Shown: positions 1-12,516, counted from the first letter of the stretch. The stretch: 64,000 nt of DNA from Bacillus sp. F19 (GCA_023823795.1 CP085711.1:1-64000); one strand, 5' to 3'. The notes: generated by a model not told the origin, from the letters alone. Numbers and translations: made by a program.

Positions 1-582
<582 letters not shown>

Positions 583-646
583 ATTTTGCACAGACAGCTA
601 AATTTGAATTTGAGAACGGATCACCTAAGGAAAAGCTTTAATTTCA

Positions 647-675
647 TTCTTCAACTATCGGGCGCTTTAATTAAA
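647..675 (+). repeat. Dispersed TTCAACnATCGGGCGC repeat, copy 1
   Basis: The core CTTCAACTATCGGGCGCTTT recurs, with variants, in at least ten other gaps of this window. The general plan is TATTCAACAATC followed by a GGGCGCTT half-hairpin. Better-preserved copies such as the one near 15,800 add the complementary arm GGAT-GCGCC. Confidence 0.75.
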
Positions 676-729
676 TAAGGATTATAGAAATGATCAAATT
701 TATAAAAGAATGATTCAATTGAATATATT

Positions 730-762
730 AAGAGCATGTTTTGTTTTCAAAACACGCTCTTT
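730..762. terminator. Bidirectional hairpin terminator
   Basis: AAGAGCATGTTTT pairs with AAAACACGCTCTT (one G-U position) and a T-rich run follows. It sits between convergent genes and could serve both. Confidence 0.75.
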
Positions 763-801
763 CTTTTTGTTCAGGTTTATTAGTATCAATTTGATCAACC
801 A

Positions 802-2721
802 TTATTCTAAAGCTATATGAATGATGGATTGGTTGATGAGGTCTGTTAAGGTTTCAATTCCTTTTGGCAACAAATGGACACCGTCTTCTGCAAAATATTC
901 TGGGTGGTCAATAGCTTCGGAATGCCAATCAACCAACGTAACATTCTCATACTCTTGAGATTTTTTATATAATGCTTGATTCACTTTGCCTTCCCATGAG
1001 CGCGGTACACGTGTATTGACTAAATAAATATGAGCCTGCGAGAAAGCACTGAGTAATGTGTCCATTTGATGATTAGTAAAATAACCATTTGTTCCCAGTT
1101 GAATGATGACTGCTTTATCCGGATGATTAAAATCTGCATAACCAGGGGCTAACTTGATAGCTTGTGAAACTTGTCTTCCAATTTTTGCATCAATCGTTAT
1201 GTCAGGAAATAATTTTTGCAAGCTTGGAGCAATATCTATCATAACAGAATCTCCAATGGCCAGTATTCCCGTATACGGTTGATTTAGAGGTATATCATTT
1301 GTATCATTTTTCTCCTTTTGGGGTGTTTCTTTGTTCTGTTCGGTTCCTGGTTTAAATTCTTCGCCATGATCTTGATCGGAAGGATTTTTCTCAGATGCAG
1401 TGCTTTCCTGATTCGTATCGGTATCTTTACTGCCAGAAGACGCTTCACCATTTATTTTTACTTTAGCTGGATATGACGCCATTGCATCCTTTTGTTCTTC
1501 ACCTTTTACCACACCCGTGATCCCGGTAATAAACACCAGAAGGACTAAAGGGATGAGCCCCGTTAATATTTTTCTGCCAAAAGAAAAGCTTCTCCACTTT
1601 ATCCTATTGATGACAAAGCACCTCAGAAAAAATGATCGGAATCCATGTTTTCGAATCGGCATTTCAATAATACGATAAGACAGTTCCGCAATGATGAATG
1701 TAATGGCTAGTTGCAAACCGACACGCCAGTATGCAGGATTTCCTATTTCATAACCGGGAGTGCTCAACACGATCACTGGGTAATGCCAAAGGTAGATTCC
1801 GTAAGATCTTGTACCTATCCAGCGTAGAGGTTTCCAGGCGAGTAATTTCCCTAAAAAGCTTGCCGGATGACAAACACAAGCGATCAGGATCGCAGAATTC
1901 ATACAAATCAGTAACATGCCTCCGTTGTACAAAAACACCTGATATTCATCTACAAACAATACGCAAAAAATGAAGATGACCAATGAAATGATACTTGTTA
2001 TATTCAGTGAATTGTGAAGCTTGACAGAAAGCTTTTTGGACGAGAGTCTCTTCATTGGCCAAACAAGAGCCAACCAGCAGCCAATTAACAGTTCAAATGA
2101 ACGGGTATCGGTTCCATAGTAAACACGACTCGGATCTGTCCCGGGTTCATAGAGCAGACCCATTAACATGGCAGAACAGATTGCACCGCTAAAGACATAA
2201 ATCGCAAACTTGCTTTGCTTATTACATATGTAAAGACCAATTGCCAACACAATCGGCCAAATGATATAAAATTGCTCCTCTATTGCTAATGACCATAAAT
2301 TCTTCAATGGTGAAGGGGAGCTAAAACTATCAAAATATGAAACTTCATGAAAGATAAACCACCAATTGCTTGTATAAAAAATAGAAGAGATTGCATCTCC
2401 TCTTACAGTATGAAGAAGTTCTCTGTTAAATAACGTCACCCAAACGATAGTAACCAAAATCATGAAATAGGCTGCCGGAAGTAGACGCTGCATCCGTCCA
2501 ATCCAAAAATCACGCAAATTAATTGTAAATCGCTGTCCTTGTGCCGGCAACATGATAGACGTGATTAAGTATCCTGATAAAACAAAAAAGATATTTACTC
2601 CGAGGAACCCTCCTCTAGCCCAACTGAAGTTAAGATGGTAAGCAATAACAAATAGTACAGCTAAAGCTCTAAGTCCATCCAATCCATGGATATAACGGTG
2701 ATTTTGTGTATTGCCTGACAT
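802..2721 (-). CDS. oatA: Peptidoglycan O-acetyltransferase OatA
   Basis: 639-residue integral-membrane acyltransferase of the OatA type. It O-acetylates peptidoglycan muramic acid and so confers lysozyme resistance. The N-terminal two thirds are an acyltransferase-3 domain with about ten membrane segments and the early YHLNF motif carrying the expected catalytic His. A hydrophilic low-complexity linker rich in Ser, Glu, Asp and Lys (about 415-480) leads to an extracellular SGNH esterase-like domain: GDSV with Ser492, GTNG near 543, and DGVH with Asp613 and His616. Start: ATG preceded by GGAGGA. It is divergent from the sigma/anti-sigma pair and carries its own ECF-type promoter. In B. subtilis oatA belongs to the sigV-rsiV operon; here it is on the opposite strand. 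Confidence 0.92.
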   Translation of the reverse strand: MSGNTQNHRYIHGLDGLRALAVLFVIAYHLNFSWARGGFLGVNIFFVLSGYLITSIMLPAQGQRFTINLRDFWIGRMQRLLPAAYFMILVTIVWVTLFNRELLHTVRGDAISSIFYTSNWWFIFHEVSYFDSFSSPSPLKNLWSLAIEEQFYIIWPIVLAIGLYICNKQSKFAIYVFSGAICSAMLMGLLYEPGTDPSRVYYGTDTRSFELLIGCWLALVWPMKRLSSKKLSVKLHNSLNITSIISLVIFIFCVLFVDEYQVFLYNGGMLLICMNSAILIACVCHPASFLGKLLAWKPLRWIGTRSYGIYLWHYPVIVLSTPGYEIGNPAYWRVGLQLAITFIIAELSYRIIEMPIRKHGFRSFFLRCFVINRIKWRSFSFGRKILTGLIPLVLLVFITGITGVVKGEEQKDAMASYPAKVKINGEASSGSKDTDTNQESTASEKNPSDQDHGEEFKPGTEQNKETPQKEKNDTNDIPLNQPYTGILAIGDSVMIDIAPSLQKLFPDITIDAKIGRQVSQAIKLAPGYADFNHPDKAVIIQLGTNGYFTNHQMDTLLSAFSQAHIYLVNTRVPRSWEGKVNQALYKKSQEYENVTLVDWHSEAIDHPEYFAEDGVHLLPKGIETLTDLINQSIIHIALE

Positions 2722-2809
2722 AGTTTATTCCTCCAATAATCTGTACTGCTCCTCATGGTTGTCATGGTATTTAAAATTATGGGAGAGGAGCAAAAATCAT
2801 TCCCATGAA

Positions 2810-2839
2810 TAGACGTGACCATCCAATCATTTAGTTTCA
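2810..2839 (-). promoter_or_regulatory. Putative SigV-type promoter of oatA
   Basis: On the minus strand TGAAAC (2839-2834) is followed after 18 nt by CGTCTA (2815-2810), about 90 nt upstream of the oatA ATG. Sequence and spacing match the element in front of the sigma factor gene. The 18-nt gap is about two longer than usual for ECF promoters. Confidence 0.6.
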
Positions 2840-3003
2840 TAAAAATAGATAAAAAAATAATAATAACATACATTATTTTTTTGAAAGCAAACTTTATTAT
2901 ATTATTCAACATAGTTTGTTTAAAGAAATAGAATAGGGTGGTCTAATTGTCAAACCCAGAATTAAATTATTTTTAAGGTGGTCCGAATTCTGAAATATGC
3001 GAA

Positions 3004-3033
3004 TGAAACTTTTTAATGACGTTTCTTCGTCTA
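3004..3033 (+). promoter_or_regulatory. Putative autoregulatory SigV-type promoter
   Basis: TGAAAC (3004-3009), an 18-nt spacer and CGTCTA (3028-3033) resemble the ECF consensus. The element lies inside the longest possible reading frame of the sigma gene and therefore argues for the downstream ATG at 3090. Confidence 0.6.
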
Positions 3034-3089
3034 AACTTCGAACAGCTTATAAAAATAAAGTATTTTGCAAAAAGGGGCTCTTTGAACTA

Positions 3090-3587
3090 ATGAAGAAAAA
3101 AGATGTGAATGAACTATTCGTCACCTGTATAAATGATCACAAAGAGGATTTTTATCGTTTGGCGTTCAGTTATGTAAAAAATCAAGAGGATGCATTGGAT
3201 ATCGTCCAGGAATCAATAAAAAAAGCACTTATTTCTATTGAAACGATTCAAAAATCTGGATCGATCAAAAGTTGGTTTTATAAAATTGTCGTTCGTACGT
3301 CGATTGATTTTTTAAGAAAACAAAAGAAAATCACCTTTGTGGATGATCAAACGATTGAATTTTTAAGTCATGGAAAAATAGATGCATACAATGACATTGA
3401 TCTTTTCAATGCTTTGAATGAATTACCCACTCAGTACAAAACCGTTATTATTCTTCGCTTTTTTGAAGATTTAAAATTGGAGGAAATCTCGGAAATTATG
3501 GATGAAAATATTAATACAGTGAAAACACGGCTTTACAGGGGATTAAAATTATTACGCATCATCATTACTGAGGAGGAATTAATATAA
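3090..3587 (+). CDS. sigV: ECF-family RNA polymerase sigma factor, SigV type
   Basis: 165-residue sigma-70 family factor, the usual length for SigV. Region 2 contains RLAFSYVKNQEDALDIVQES near residues 23-42. Region 4 is a helix-turn-helix near 132-155 (LEEISEIMDENINTVKTRLY). The frame is open back to an ATG at 2997, but that start would place the apparent ECF promoter inside the coding region. The ATG at 3090 follows AAGGGGC and gives the family-like N-terminus MKKKDVNELF. The stop overlaps the ATG of the anti-sigma gene, which indicates translational coupling. SigV is activated by lysozyme when RsiV is cleaved. The assignment rests on family resemblance plus the RsiV and OatA neighbours. 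Confidence 0.85.
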   Translation: MKKKDVNELFVTCINDHKEDFYRLAFSYVKNQEDALDIVQESIKKALISIETIQKSGSIKSWFYKIVVRTSIDFLRKQKKITFVDDQTIEFLSHGKIDAYNDIDLFNALNELPTQYKTVIILRFFEDLKLEEISEIMDENINTVKTRLYRGLKLLRIIITEEELI

Positions 3588-4444
3588 TGGACAAGAAATT
3601 GGAAGCTTTAAGAAAAGAATATAAGAATACACCTATCCCAGATGAATTGGATTTCATCGTGAAAAAAGCCCTCAAGCAAAAAAAGAAAAGAAATGTGAAC
3701 ATGATGCAGCGTCTTGTTGGGGTCGGAGCAGCGGTGCTGATATTCATCACAGGAGTTAATGCGAGTCCAAACCTTGCAAATGCCTTATCAGAAGTGCCTA
3801 TTGTTGGCTCGCTCGTTAAGGTGTTGACTTTTACAGAATTTAAAGTAGATGAGGGAACAGCCAAAACGGAAATAAAAGTACCTGCGATTACGAACATGGA
3901 AAATAAAACATTAGAATCCACCTTGAACAAAAAATACCTGGAAGCAAGTAAAAAACTGTACAATGATTTTATGGCGAAAATAGAGGAAGTAAAGAAGAAT
4001 GGCGGAGGTCATTTGGGTGTAGAAAGCGGTTATGATGTCAAAACCGACAATGATCAAATTCTTGCTGTGGGCAGATATGTTGTAAGCACGGTGAATTCTT
4101 ACTCAGAATATACCTATGATACGATCGACAAGAAACATGAACTTTTGATAACCTTGCCGAGTTTATTTAAAGATGATAGCTATATGAACCTGATAAACGA
4201 AAATATAAAGGAACAGATGAGGCGTCAAATGGAAAGAGACCCCGACAAGTTTTATTGGTTGGATGATGAAATGGGCTTTAAAACCATTGCCAAAGACCAA
4301 AGCTTTTATATTAACGATATAGGAAAACTTGTTATCGTATTTAATAAATACGAAGTCGCGCCAGGCTATATGGGCGTTTGTGAATTTACCATTCCGACCG
4401 ATGTGATTGCCAATGTATTAGCCAGTAAAGAATATATCAAATAG
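3587..4444 (+). CDS. rsiV: Anti-sigma factor RsiV (lysozyme sensor)
   Basis: 285 residues, the same length as B. subtilis RsiV. A cytoplasmic N-terminus of about 38 residues (sigma-binding region) precedes one membrane segment near 40-58, then VNASPNLANA, which resembles the signal-peptidase-like cleavage region of RsiV. The extracellular part, from about 60 on, is a DUF3298-type domain, which binds lysozyme in the characterised protein. In B. subtilis lysozyme binding triggers cleavage by signal peptidase and release of SigV. The ATG overlaps the sigma gene stop and a rho-independent terminator follows at once, so sigV-rsiV appears to be a two-gene operon. Confidence 0.85.
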   Translation: MDKKLEALRKEYKNTPIPDELDFIVKKALKQKKKRNVNMMQRLVGVGAAVLIFITGVNASPNLANALSEVPIVGSLVKVLTFTEFKVDEGTAKTEIKVPAITNMENKTLESTLNKKYLEASKKLYNDFMAKIEEVKKNGGGHLGVESGYDVKTDNDQILAVGRYVVSTVNSYSEYTYDTIDKKHELLITLPSLFKDDSYMNLINENIKEQMRRQMERDPDKFYWLDDEMGFKTIAKDQSFYINDIGKLVIVFNKYEVAPGYMGVCEFTIPTDVIANVLASKEYIK

Positions 4445-4457
4445 CAGAATTATAACA

Positions 4458-4487
4458 AAAAATCAGGGTTTGATGCCCTGATTTTTC
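4458..4487 (+). terminator. Terminator after rsiV
   Basis: AAAAATCAGGG pairs with CCCTGATTTTT around a 6-nt loop. Confidence 0.85.
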
Positions 4488-7844
<3,357 letters not shown>

Positions 7845-7904
7845 TTCTTTACATTTAAATCATAAAAGAAGAGAATGCGAATTAGGAGAATCATTGACAT
7901 CATG

Positions 7905-7946
7905 GTGCTTTACGGTCTATGTTAAGAACCCTGTCACTAGGACATA
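7905..7946 (+). repeat. Partial copy of the 23.3-kb inverted-repeat element
   Basis: CTTTACGGTCTATG with AACCCTGTCACTA corresponds to the right arm of the complete element at 23,333-23,443 (CTTTGCGGTCTATGACACG, AACCCTGTCACTA). The left arm is absent here. Confidence 0.55.
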
Positions 7947-7964
7947 TAAGGGGGAAGTGACTGA

Positions 7965-8264
<300 letters not shown>

Positions 8265-8364
8265 ATCAGTTATCTTTTTGGGGTTGCGTTAGACAGAATA
8301 ACAGGAGTCGTTTGGTCACCAAATATTCTGGTTCTTCAAATAGGAAGAAGGAGAGTGATTGAAC

Positions 8365-8627
8365 ATGGATATTCAAGACGCAGTGAATATCGGGCATCGA
8401 TTAGGGTCAGATTTACGGCAGGCCGGAATCAAGACTTTTGAAGAGCTTCAAAAAATAGGATTTCGTGAAGCATGTCGTTACGGGCTGTAGCGCCAGATAG
8501 AGACTGCACCCATTCGCTGCTTGCATTAGCAGGAGCAATTGAGGGTGTCCGTTGGACCCAGCTCCCGGTCGAAGTACGCAAGAGAGTAAAAATAGACGCG
8601 CTTAATGGGAATTTTGGAAAGCGATAA
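8365..8627 (+). pseudogene. TfoX C-terminal-domain protein, frameshifted
   Basis: ATG at 8365 behind AGAAGGAG. The first 38 codons give MDIQDAVNIGHRLGSDLRQA and GIKTFEELQKIGFREACR, then the frame runs into TAG at 8488. From 8481, in another frame, the protein resumes with RAVAPDRDCTHSLLALAGAI and EGVRWTQLPVEVRKR and stops at 8625-8627. The rejoined protein of about 87 residues matches the helix-hairpin-helix C-terminal domain of TfoX/Sxy-like proteins. The break is a single-base change near 8475-8481, either a real mutation or a base-calling error. Confidence 0.8.
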
Positions 8628-8677
8628 TACATTGTTTTCATACATTCCACCCTCCAAATCAAAAGGTTGGCTCGGTT

Positions 8678-8797
8678 ATGAAGAATAAAATTTATCATAT
8701 GCCAGGGCAGCAGTATTATAATGTGGCAAAAGAGGAAGAGATGTTTTGTAGTAAGGAAGAGGCACAAAAAGCCGGGTATAGGCCTAGTAAGCGATAA
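8678..8797 (+). CDS. Small sunset-domain protein
   Basis: 39-residue protein, MKNKIYHMPGQQYYN at the start and FCSKEEAQKAGYRPSKR at the end. The pattern IYH-PG-YY, a WFC/MFC-like site and EEAQKAG is that of the small 'sunset' domain found at the ends of nuclease-like and other secreted proteins and as stand-alone short ORFs. There is no signal peptide. The ribosome site is weak (AAAGG, 13 nt upstream), and a terminator hairpin follows within 10 bp. The function of the stand-alone form is unknown. Confidence 0.65.
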   Translation: MKNKIYHMPGQQYYNVAKEEEMFCSKEEAQKAGYRPSKR

Positions 8798-8803
8798 AAG
8801 TAT

Positions 8804-8837
8804 GAAAAACGCTTAGATTCGTTCAAGCGTTTTTTTA
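8804..8837 (+). terminator. Terminator after sunset-domain ORF
   Basis: AAAACGCTT pairs with AAGCGTTTT, followed by a T run. Confidence 0.8.
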
Positions 8838-8898
8838 TCGGAGTTTTCTAATAAAATCATGGCGAAATTCCAATACTAATAAAAAAGAGGTGATTTTA

Positions 8899-9069
8899 GT
8901 GGGAAAATGGAATAAACAGGCGGCATCGAATAATAATTTGCCATCAAACACAATCCGGTCATCTGAACTCCTGTTAGGTAAAAAAGCAGACCATGAATTT
9001 TCAGAGGAGCTGTCCGATGGCGCAGAAAGAAATCGAAACATTCAGACACTTAATAACAGTCCTAAATAG
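8899..9069 (+). CDS. Small hydrophilic protein, possibly spore-related
   Basis: 56 residues from a GTG start behind AGAGGTG (spacing about 8). The sequence is Asn/Ser/Glu-rich with the block ADHEFSEELSDGAERN in its second half. That block loosely recalls the EFSEE motif of YfhD-like small Bacillus proteins, but I do not recognise the family with confidence. No membrane segment or signal peptide is present. The good ribosome site and clean frame argue for a real gene. Confidence 0.5.
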   Translation: MGKWNKQAASNNNLPSNTIRSSELLLGKKADHEFSEELSDGAERNRNIQTLNNSPK

Positions 9070-9418
9070 AAAAAGCTGATGCAACGGTGGCGATGAAATA
9101 ATCGTCACCATGAACTTATTTTTGATGGCACAGTACATGATAAAGACACTTCGCTTCCAATTGGAATACCACTAATCTCATGTATTACTCTTTATGGCAA
9201 AATTAGAAAACTTAGTGAAAAGGATATCGATATTAAGGTTAAGTTAAGACATCTTGGCTACGGTACCTCTATTAATATAGGATGCATTCCCAAAGTGTGT
9301 TTATAAATTCTTATTAGAAGAATTTCCAGTCGGGCCACATATAAAATGCCTTATAAATAATATAGTTTATTAAATTATGACATTCATAGAGTGTCTTTTT
9401 GGATTTGAGTCAATATTT
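9070..9418. other. Gap with an unrecognised open frame
   Basis: Between the small gene and the IS3 element. The plus-strand frame 9097-9306 is open for 69 codons without a clear start (it includes FDGTVHDKDTSLPIGIPLIS). It may be the tail of a lost gene; I recognise no family. Confidence 0.35.
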
Positions 9419-9439
9419 TGGACACTAAAAAGTTAAATC

Positions 9440-10255
9440 TTAAGCTGTATTCCTAATTCGATCTTCAATGGCTTGTGGGGTTTGATAGCCTAAGCTGCTG
9501 TGAATTCTTTTTCGGTTATACCAACCTTCAATGAATTGGAACATTGCTAATTTAGCTGTTTGATAGTCTAGATATTGTACGTGGTTGACTTCTTCCTTTT
9601 TTAATAAAGCATGAAAGGATTCAATACAGGCATTATCGTACGGGCAACCTTTCTGACTAAAGGATTGCTTAATATGATGGTTTTGGATATGTTGAGTAAA
9701 CTCACTGCTTGTATATTGTGAGCCAAGATCTGTATGAAGAACTAAGCCCTCCGAGGGCTTTTGTGAAATGTGTGCGTTATTGAAAGCTTTTATGACCAGT
9801 TCTGTCGTCATTGAACGAGAAAATGAATACCCTACTATTTTCTTAGAATGAAGGTCCAATACCGAAGCTAAATAACACCATCCGTCTTTTAACGTGTGGA
9901 TATACGTAATATCTGCTACCCATTTCTCATTAATGGTCTGAGTAGTGAAGTCTCGTTTTAGCAAATTATCCAATTGAATAACCTTTTCTATAGATGTATA
10001 GGGACGGTATTTTTTCTTAGTAATAGATCGAATTCTTGCCTTGCTCATTAAACGTTGAACACGCTTTAGACTTAGGGAAAACCCTTTGGTTAATAAGCTT
10101 TCATGAATCTTTGGAGCCCCATATCGTCCCTTGCTTTCCAGGTAAATGAGATGAATTTCCTTCGTGAGTTCTTGGTTTTCCTGTTCGCGATTTGATACGA
10201 CTATTTGAAGGGACTGATAATGGCTGCTTCTTGGGATTTCTAGTATTTCACACAT
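9440..10255 (-). CDS. IS3-family transposase OrfB (DDE integrase domain)
   Basis: 271-residue catalytic part of the transposase. An HTH_21-like N-terminal region (EIHLIYLESKGRYGAPKIHE near 35-54) is followed by an rve integrase core. The DDE residues are Asp in VADITY, Asp in HTDLGSQY and Glu in ESFHALLKKE. Translation probably proceeds from orfA by a -1 frameshift: the orfA frame ends at GCGAAAAAGTAA, and slipping back one base there reads through VTETDLTEFIEEHKKQYPVQ into this frame. Confidence 0.9.
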   Translation of the reverse strand: MCEILEIPRSSHYQSLQIVVSNREQENQELTKEIHLIYLESKGRYGAPKIHESLLTKGFSLSLKRVQRLMSKARIRSITKKKYRPYTSIEKVIQLDNLLKRDFTTQTINEKWVADITYIHTLKDGWCYLASVLDLHSKKIVGYSFSRSMTTELVIKAFNNAHISQKPSEGLVLHTDLGSQYTSSEFTQHIQNHHIKQSFSQKGCPYDNACIESFHALLKKEEVNHVQYLDYQTAKLAMFQFIEGWYNRKRIHSSLGYQTPQAIEDRIRNTA

Positions 10256-10314
10256 CCTCTGTACGGGGTATTGTTTCTTGTGTTCCTCAATAAATTCGGT
10301 AAGATCTGTCTCGG

Positions 10315-10599
10315 TTACTTTTTCGCGAATATGGCCATAGCCTTTTTTAAGATTTCAACTTCTTGCTTTAACCGAAGGTTTTCCTTCTGTATGGCGGCTA
10401 ATTCCTTTGGAGTCATGGACTCTTCCCCTAAACCGATTGGAGTAAATTCTTTAACCCATTTATAAATGGTAACTTCTGATACGCCATATTCGCCGCTTAA
10501 TTCTCTGACCGAATCACCCGAGTGATAAAGATCTACTATAGTCTTCTTGAATTCATTATTATATTTTTTACCTGTATTCTTACGTTCCAAGACGGACAC
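10315..10599 (-). CDS. IS3-family transposase OrfA (HTH)
   Basis: 94 residues. A transposase_8-type helix-turn-helix (VRELSGEYGVSEVTIYKWVK near 32-51) precedes a C-terminal coiled-coil (KENLRLKQEVEILKKAMAIF) of the kind that mediates OrfA/OrfAB dimerisation. The frame ends in the A-rich slippery region that leads into orfB. Confidence 0.9.
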   Translation of the reverse strand: MSVLERKNTGKKYNNEFKKTIVDLYHSGDSVRELSGEYGVSEVTIYKWVKEFTPIGLGEESMTPKELAAIQKENLRLKQEVEILKKAMAIFAKK

Positions 10600-10960
10600 A
10601 TCCTCTCAAAAATCATTGTAAGGACTTAACTAAAAAGTGTCCATGAAACTATACTAACTCCATTTTTTATGTTTATTTTTTGATTAATTGTTCTTTGTAA
10701 AGTAATGGCAGTTAATTGAAGTTTATTACTCTATAAATAAACCATAATTAACAAATTAGATTTTCTCCTAATGAAATGGGTAACTTTAATTAGACAGACT
10801 TCCTCTTGTTCAACTAATGCATAAATGCACAAAAATGAACCTCCCTATAAAAGGAAAGTCCCTGGAATTGAATAATATATTTCATAATAAAAACCTCATT
10901 TAGATGCGTTACGGTAAAGCGTATCACAAGTTAAGCAAATAACAGCTTATGTATTTCCTT

Positions 10961-10993
10961 GTTATTCAGCAATCGGGCTCTATTATGCAATAA
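10961..10993 (+). repeat. Dispersed repeat copy 3
   Basis: GTTATTCAGCAATCGGGCTC, then TATTATGCAATAA; the GGGCGC core is mutated to GGGCTC. Confidence 0.65.
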
Positions 10994-11052
10994 CTAGATC
11001 AGATTTATACGACTTTATTGTTATATTTTTAAGTGTAGTGAAGTATTAATTT

Positions 11053-11084
11053 TAACCCCGTCCTGAAATCAGAACGGGGTTATG
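11053..11084. terminator. Hairpin, probable terminator for the DUF6528 gene
   Basis: TAACCCCGT pairs with ACGGGGTTA around CCTGAAATCAGA. It lies about 120 bp beyond the 3' end of the minus-strand gene at 11,202; the run on the minus side is AT-rich rather than a pure T tract. Confidence 0.55.
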
Positions 11085-11201
11085 CATGTTTAAGGTTCTA
11101 AAATTAGATAACTTTATTGTCACTTTTCACAAATTCCTTCTTAACTGCTTCAGACTCCCTTTGTAATTATTTTGGTACCGACTGACAGCTTCGACTTGAA
11201 C

Positions 11202-12182
11202 TTACTGATAATTTGGATTCCAGATACGCGCCTTATAAAAAGAACCACCCTTTAGTACACGCTTGTCTGATGGCAAGTAAAAATCAACGGTATCTGTAGT
11301 CCAGGAATATTTCGTGCCTGCCCTAGGCACTGCCAATACGACCTGACCTGAAGGCTGATTGCCTATGCTTTTGACAGATTTGCGACTAATCTCGCTGGCT
11401 CCCTCGTAATCTTCTAACCAAGCATTAGTCGACTTGCTGTATTGATAGACTTTCGTGTTCGAAGTTACCCACATTTTATCGGTGTCTCCATATACGGGAG
11501 ACAAGTCATGCCCACCGAAAGTTGGAATACTGCTCCTGCTAATCTCTTCCAGTTGTGGATCTTCAGGTGTGCCTTTCACTTTGAGTGAAACCAAGTAGAG
11601 GTCACCCAACGCCCACAGTACTTCCCGTTCTGGATCCCATAATACGCCATGTGCACCTTGAAGATAATACTCGGTATACTTGGAAGAATCCGGTCCTTGT
11701 GAAGCAGTATAGACCCTAACAAAGTTCCCGTGACTTGATGCAGCAGCAATGTTTCCATCCGGCAACAGCTCCGCGGCATGCGGGTTGCCTCCTACATTGT
11801 GTCCCCATACCCGTTTTCCTGAAGGATATTTCACCATCGCTACCAATCCAGCTGAATCCGTCACAAGCATATATTTTCCGCCATTTTCCCCTTTACGGAG
11901 CTTTACACCGCTTGGTGTTCCCCATGCTGACGTCAGTTCTTCGAATCCGTTTTCTATAGTCGGAGCCCAAGACCATTTCAAGGCGTTTTTGTCGTTCCAA
12001 TCACTCTTTTTCGTGTCGAAAACGAGAATTTGATCAGATTCTTGATCCGTAACCGCTACCCAATAATCGCTTTGCTTGTTATCCTCGGCATAAGCTTGTC
12101 CATAATTGGCACCGGACATGACCACTGATATACTTATCACTACCGCTACAACCAACACCAACTTTTTCCAATAATTGATCAA
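11202..12182 (-). CDS. Secreted DUF6528 beta-propeller-like protein
   Basis: 326 residues with an N-terminal signal peptide (KK, a hydrophobic stretch to about residue 24, and a likely cut after QAYA near 32). The mature part resembles the DUF6528 family: repeated blade-like segments such as ILVFDTKK, YMLVTDSAGLVAMVKYPSGK, HAAELLPDGNIAAASSHGNF, GAHGVLWDPEREVLWALGD and FGGHDLSPVYGD suggest a beta-propeller. The start is TTG: GGGAGAG lies about 8 nt upstream and an in-frame TGA excludes the nearby ATGs. The function is unknown; homologues occur near carbohydrate-related genes. Confidence 0.75.
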   Translation of the reverse strand: MINYWKKLVLVVAVVISISVVMSGANYGQAYAEDNKQSDYWVAVTDQESDQILVFDTKKSDWNDKNALKWSWAPTIENGFEELTSAWGTPSGVKLRKGENGGKYMLVTDSAGLVAMVKYPSGKRVWGHNVGGNPHAAELLPDGNIAAASSHGNFVRVYTASQGPDSSKYTEYYLQGAHGVLWDPEREVLWALGDLYLVSLKVKGTPEDPQLEEISRSSIPTFGGHDLSPVYGDTDKMWVTSNTKVYQYSKSTNAWLEDYEGASEISRKSVKSIGNQPSGQVVLAVPRAGTKYSWTTDTVDFYLPSDKRVLKGGSFYKARIWNPNYQ

Positions 12183-12371
12183 CCATCATCTCTCCCTTTT
12201 CCTATTATGCTTTTATTTGGTATTCTCCCTGATGATACTCCGCCTTTGTTAAACGCATGTAAATACAGTCTAAATAATTTACAAATTCTGATTTTTCGAA
12301 GTAGCTGCAAACGAATTGAGCTACCGAGGACTTGAGTTTAAGAACGGGGGATATGCGGCAACTCCTTTTCA

Positions 12372-12403
12372 TATTCAACAATAGGGCCATTTTCTTGAAT
12401 AAG
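12372..12403 (+). repeat. Dispersed repeat copy 4
   Basis: TATTCAACAATAGGGCCATT then TTCTTGAATAAG. This is the GGCCAT subtype shared with the copies near 24,715 and 26,515. Confidence 0.65.
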
Positions 12404-12485
12404 ACTTCCAATCAAAAGTGAAAAATGGGATTTAGACTATAATTTTCTGATATTTCGAATTTCTAATATAAAAATAAAAAAACAC

Positions 12486-12516
12486 TTGAACCTTACGTCG
12501 CGTAATGGGGTATCGT
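12486..12516 (+). promoter_or_regulatory. MerR-type promoter with 19-bp spacer and dyad
   Basis: TTGAAC, a 19-bp spacer and TATCGT, with the palindrome TTACGTCGCGTAA inside the spacer. An overlong 19-bp spacer carrying a dyad is the signature of promoters that MerR-family activators untwist. The regulator's own gene begins 38 bp downstream, so autoregulation is likely. Confidence 0.7.

Larger units (their letters stand above)
583..801. other. Convergent intergenic gap with repeat and terminator
   Basis: This gap separates two convergent genes. It holds one copy of the dispersed TTCAAC-ATCGGGCGC repeat and one hairpin; no further gene is visible. Confidence 0.7.
9419..10643 (-). mobile_element. 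IS3-family insertion sequence
   Basis: Element of about 1225 bp with two overlapping transposase frames on the minus strand. The ends are imperfect inverted repeats: TGGACACTAAAAAGTTAA at the left and, read inward from the right, TGGACACTTTTTAGTTAA. I could not see a convincing 3-4-bp target duplication, so the precise ends may be off by a few bases. Both frames are intact. Confidence 0.85.
10644..11201. other. Gap with repeat and terminator
   Basis: About 560 bp of AT-rich sequence with one dispersed repeat copy and one GC-rich hairpin. I see no gene. Confidence 0.6.

Noticed and set aside
2661-2912. Minus-strand 83-codon ORF overlapping the oatA start
   Set aside because: It overlaps oatA in another frame, covers the ECF promoter and has a biased, non-protein-like composition.
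2997-3089. Upstream start for the sigma factor (ATG 2997)
   Set aside because: The extra 31 residues are not sigma-like, the ribosome site is badly spaced, and the promoter TGAAAC-N18-CGTCTA would lie inside the coding sequence.
12205-12411. Minus-strand 68-codon ORF between the DUF6528 gene and the MerR gene
   Set aside because: It reads through the inverse of a dispersed repeat (TTCAAGAAAATGGCCCTATT) and has no ribosome site or family resemblance.
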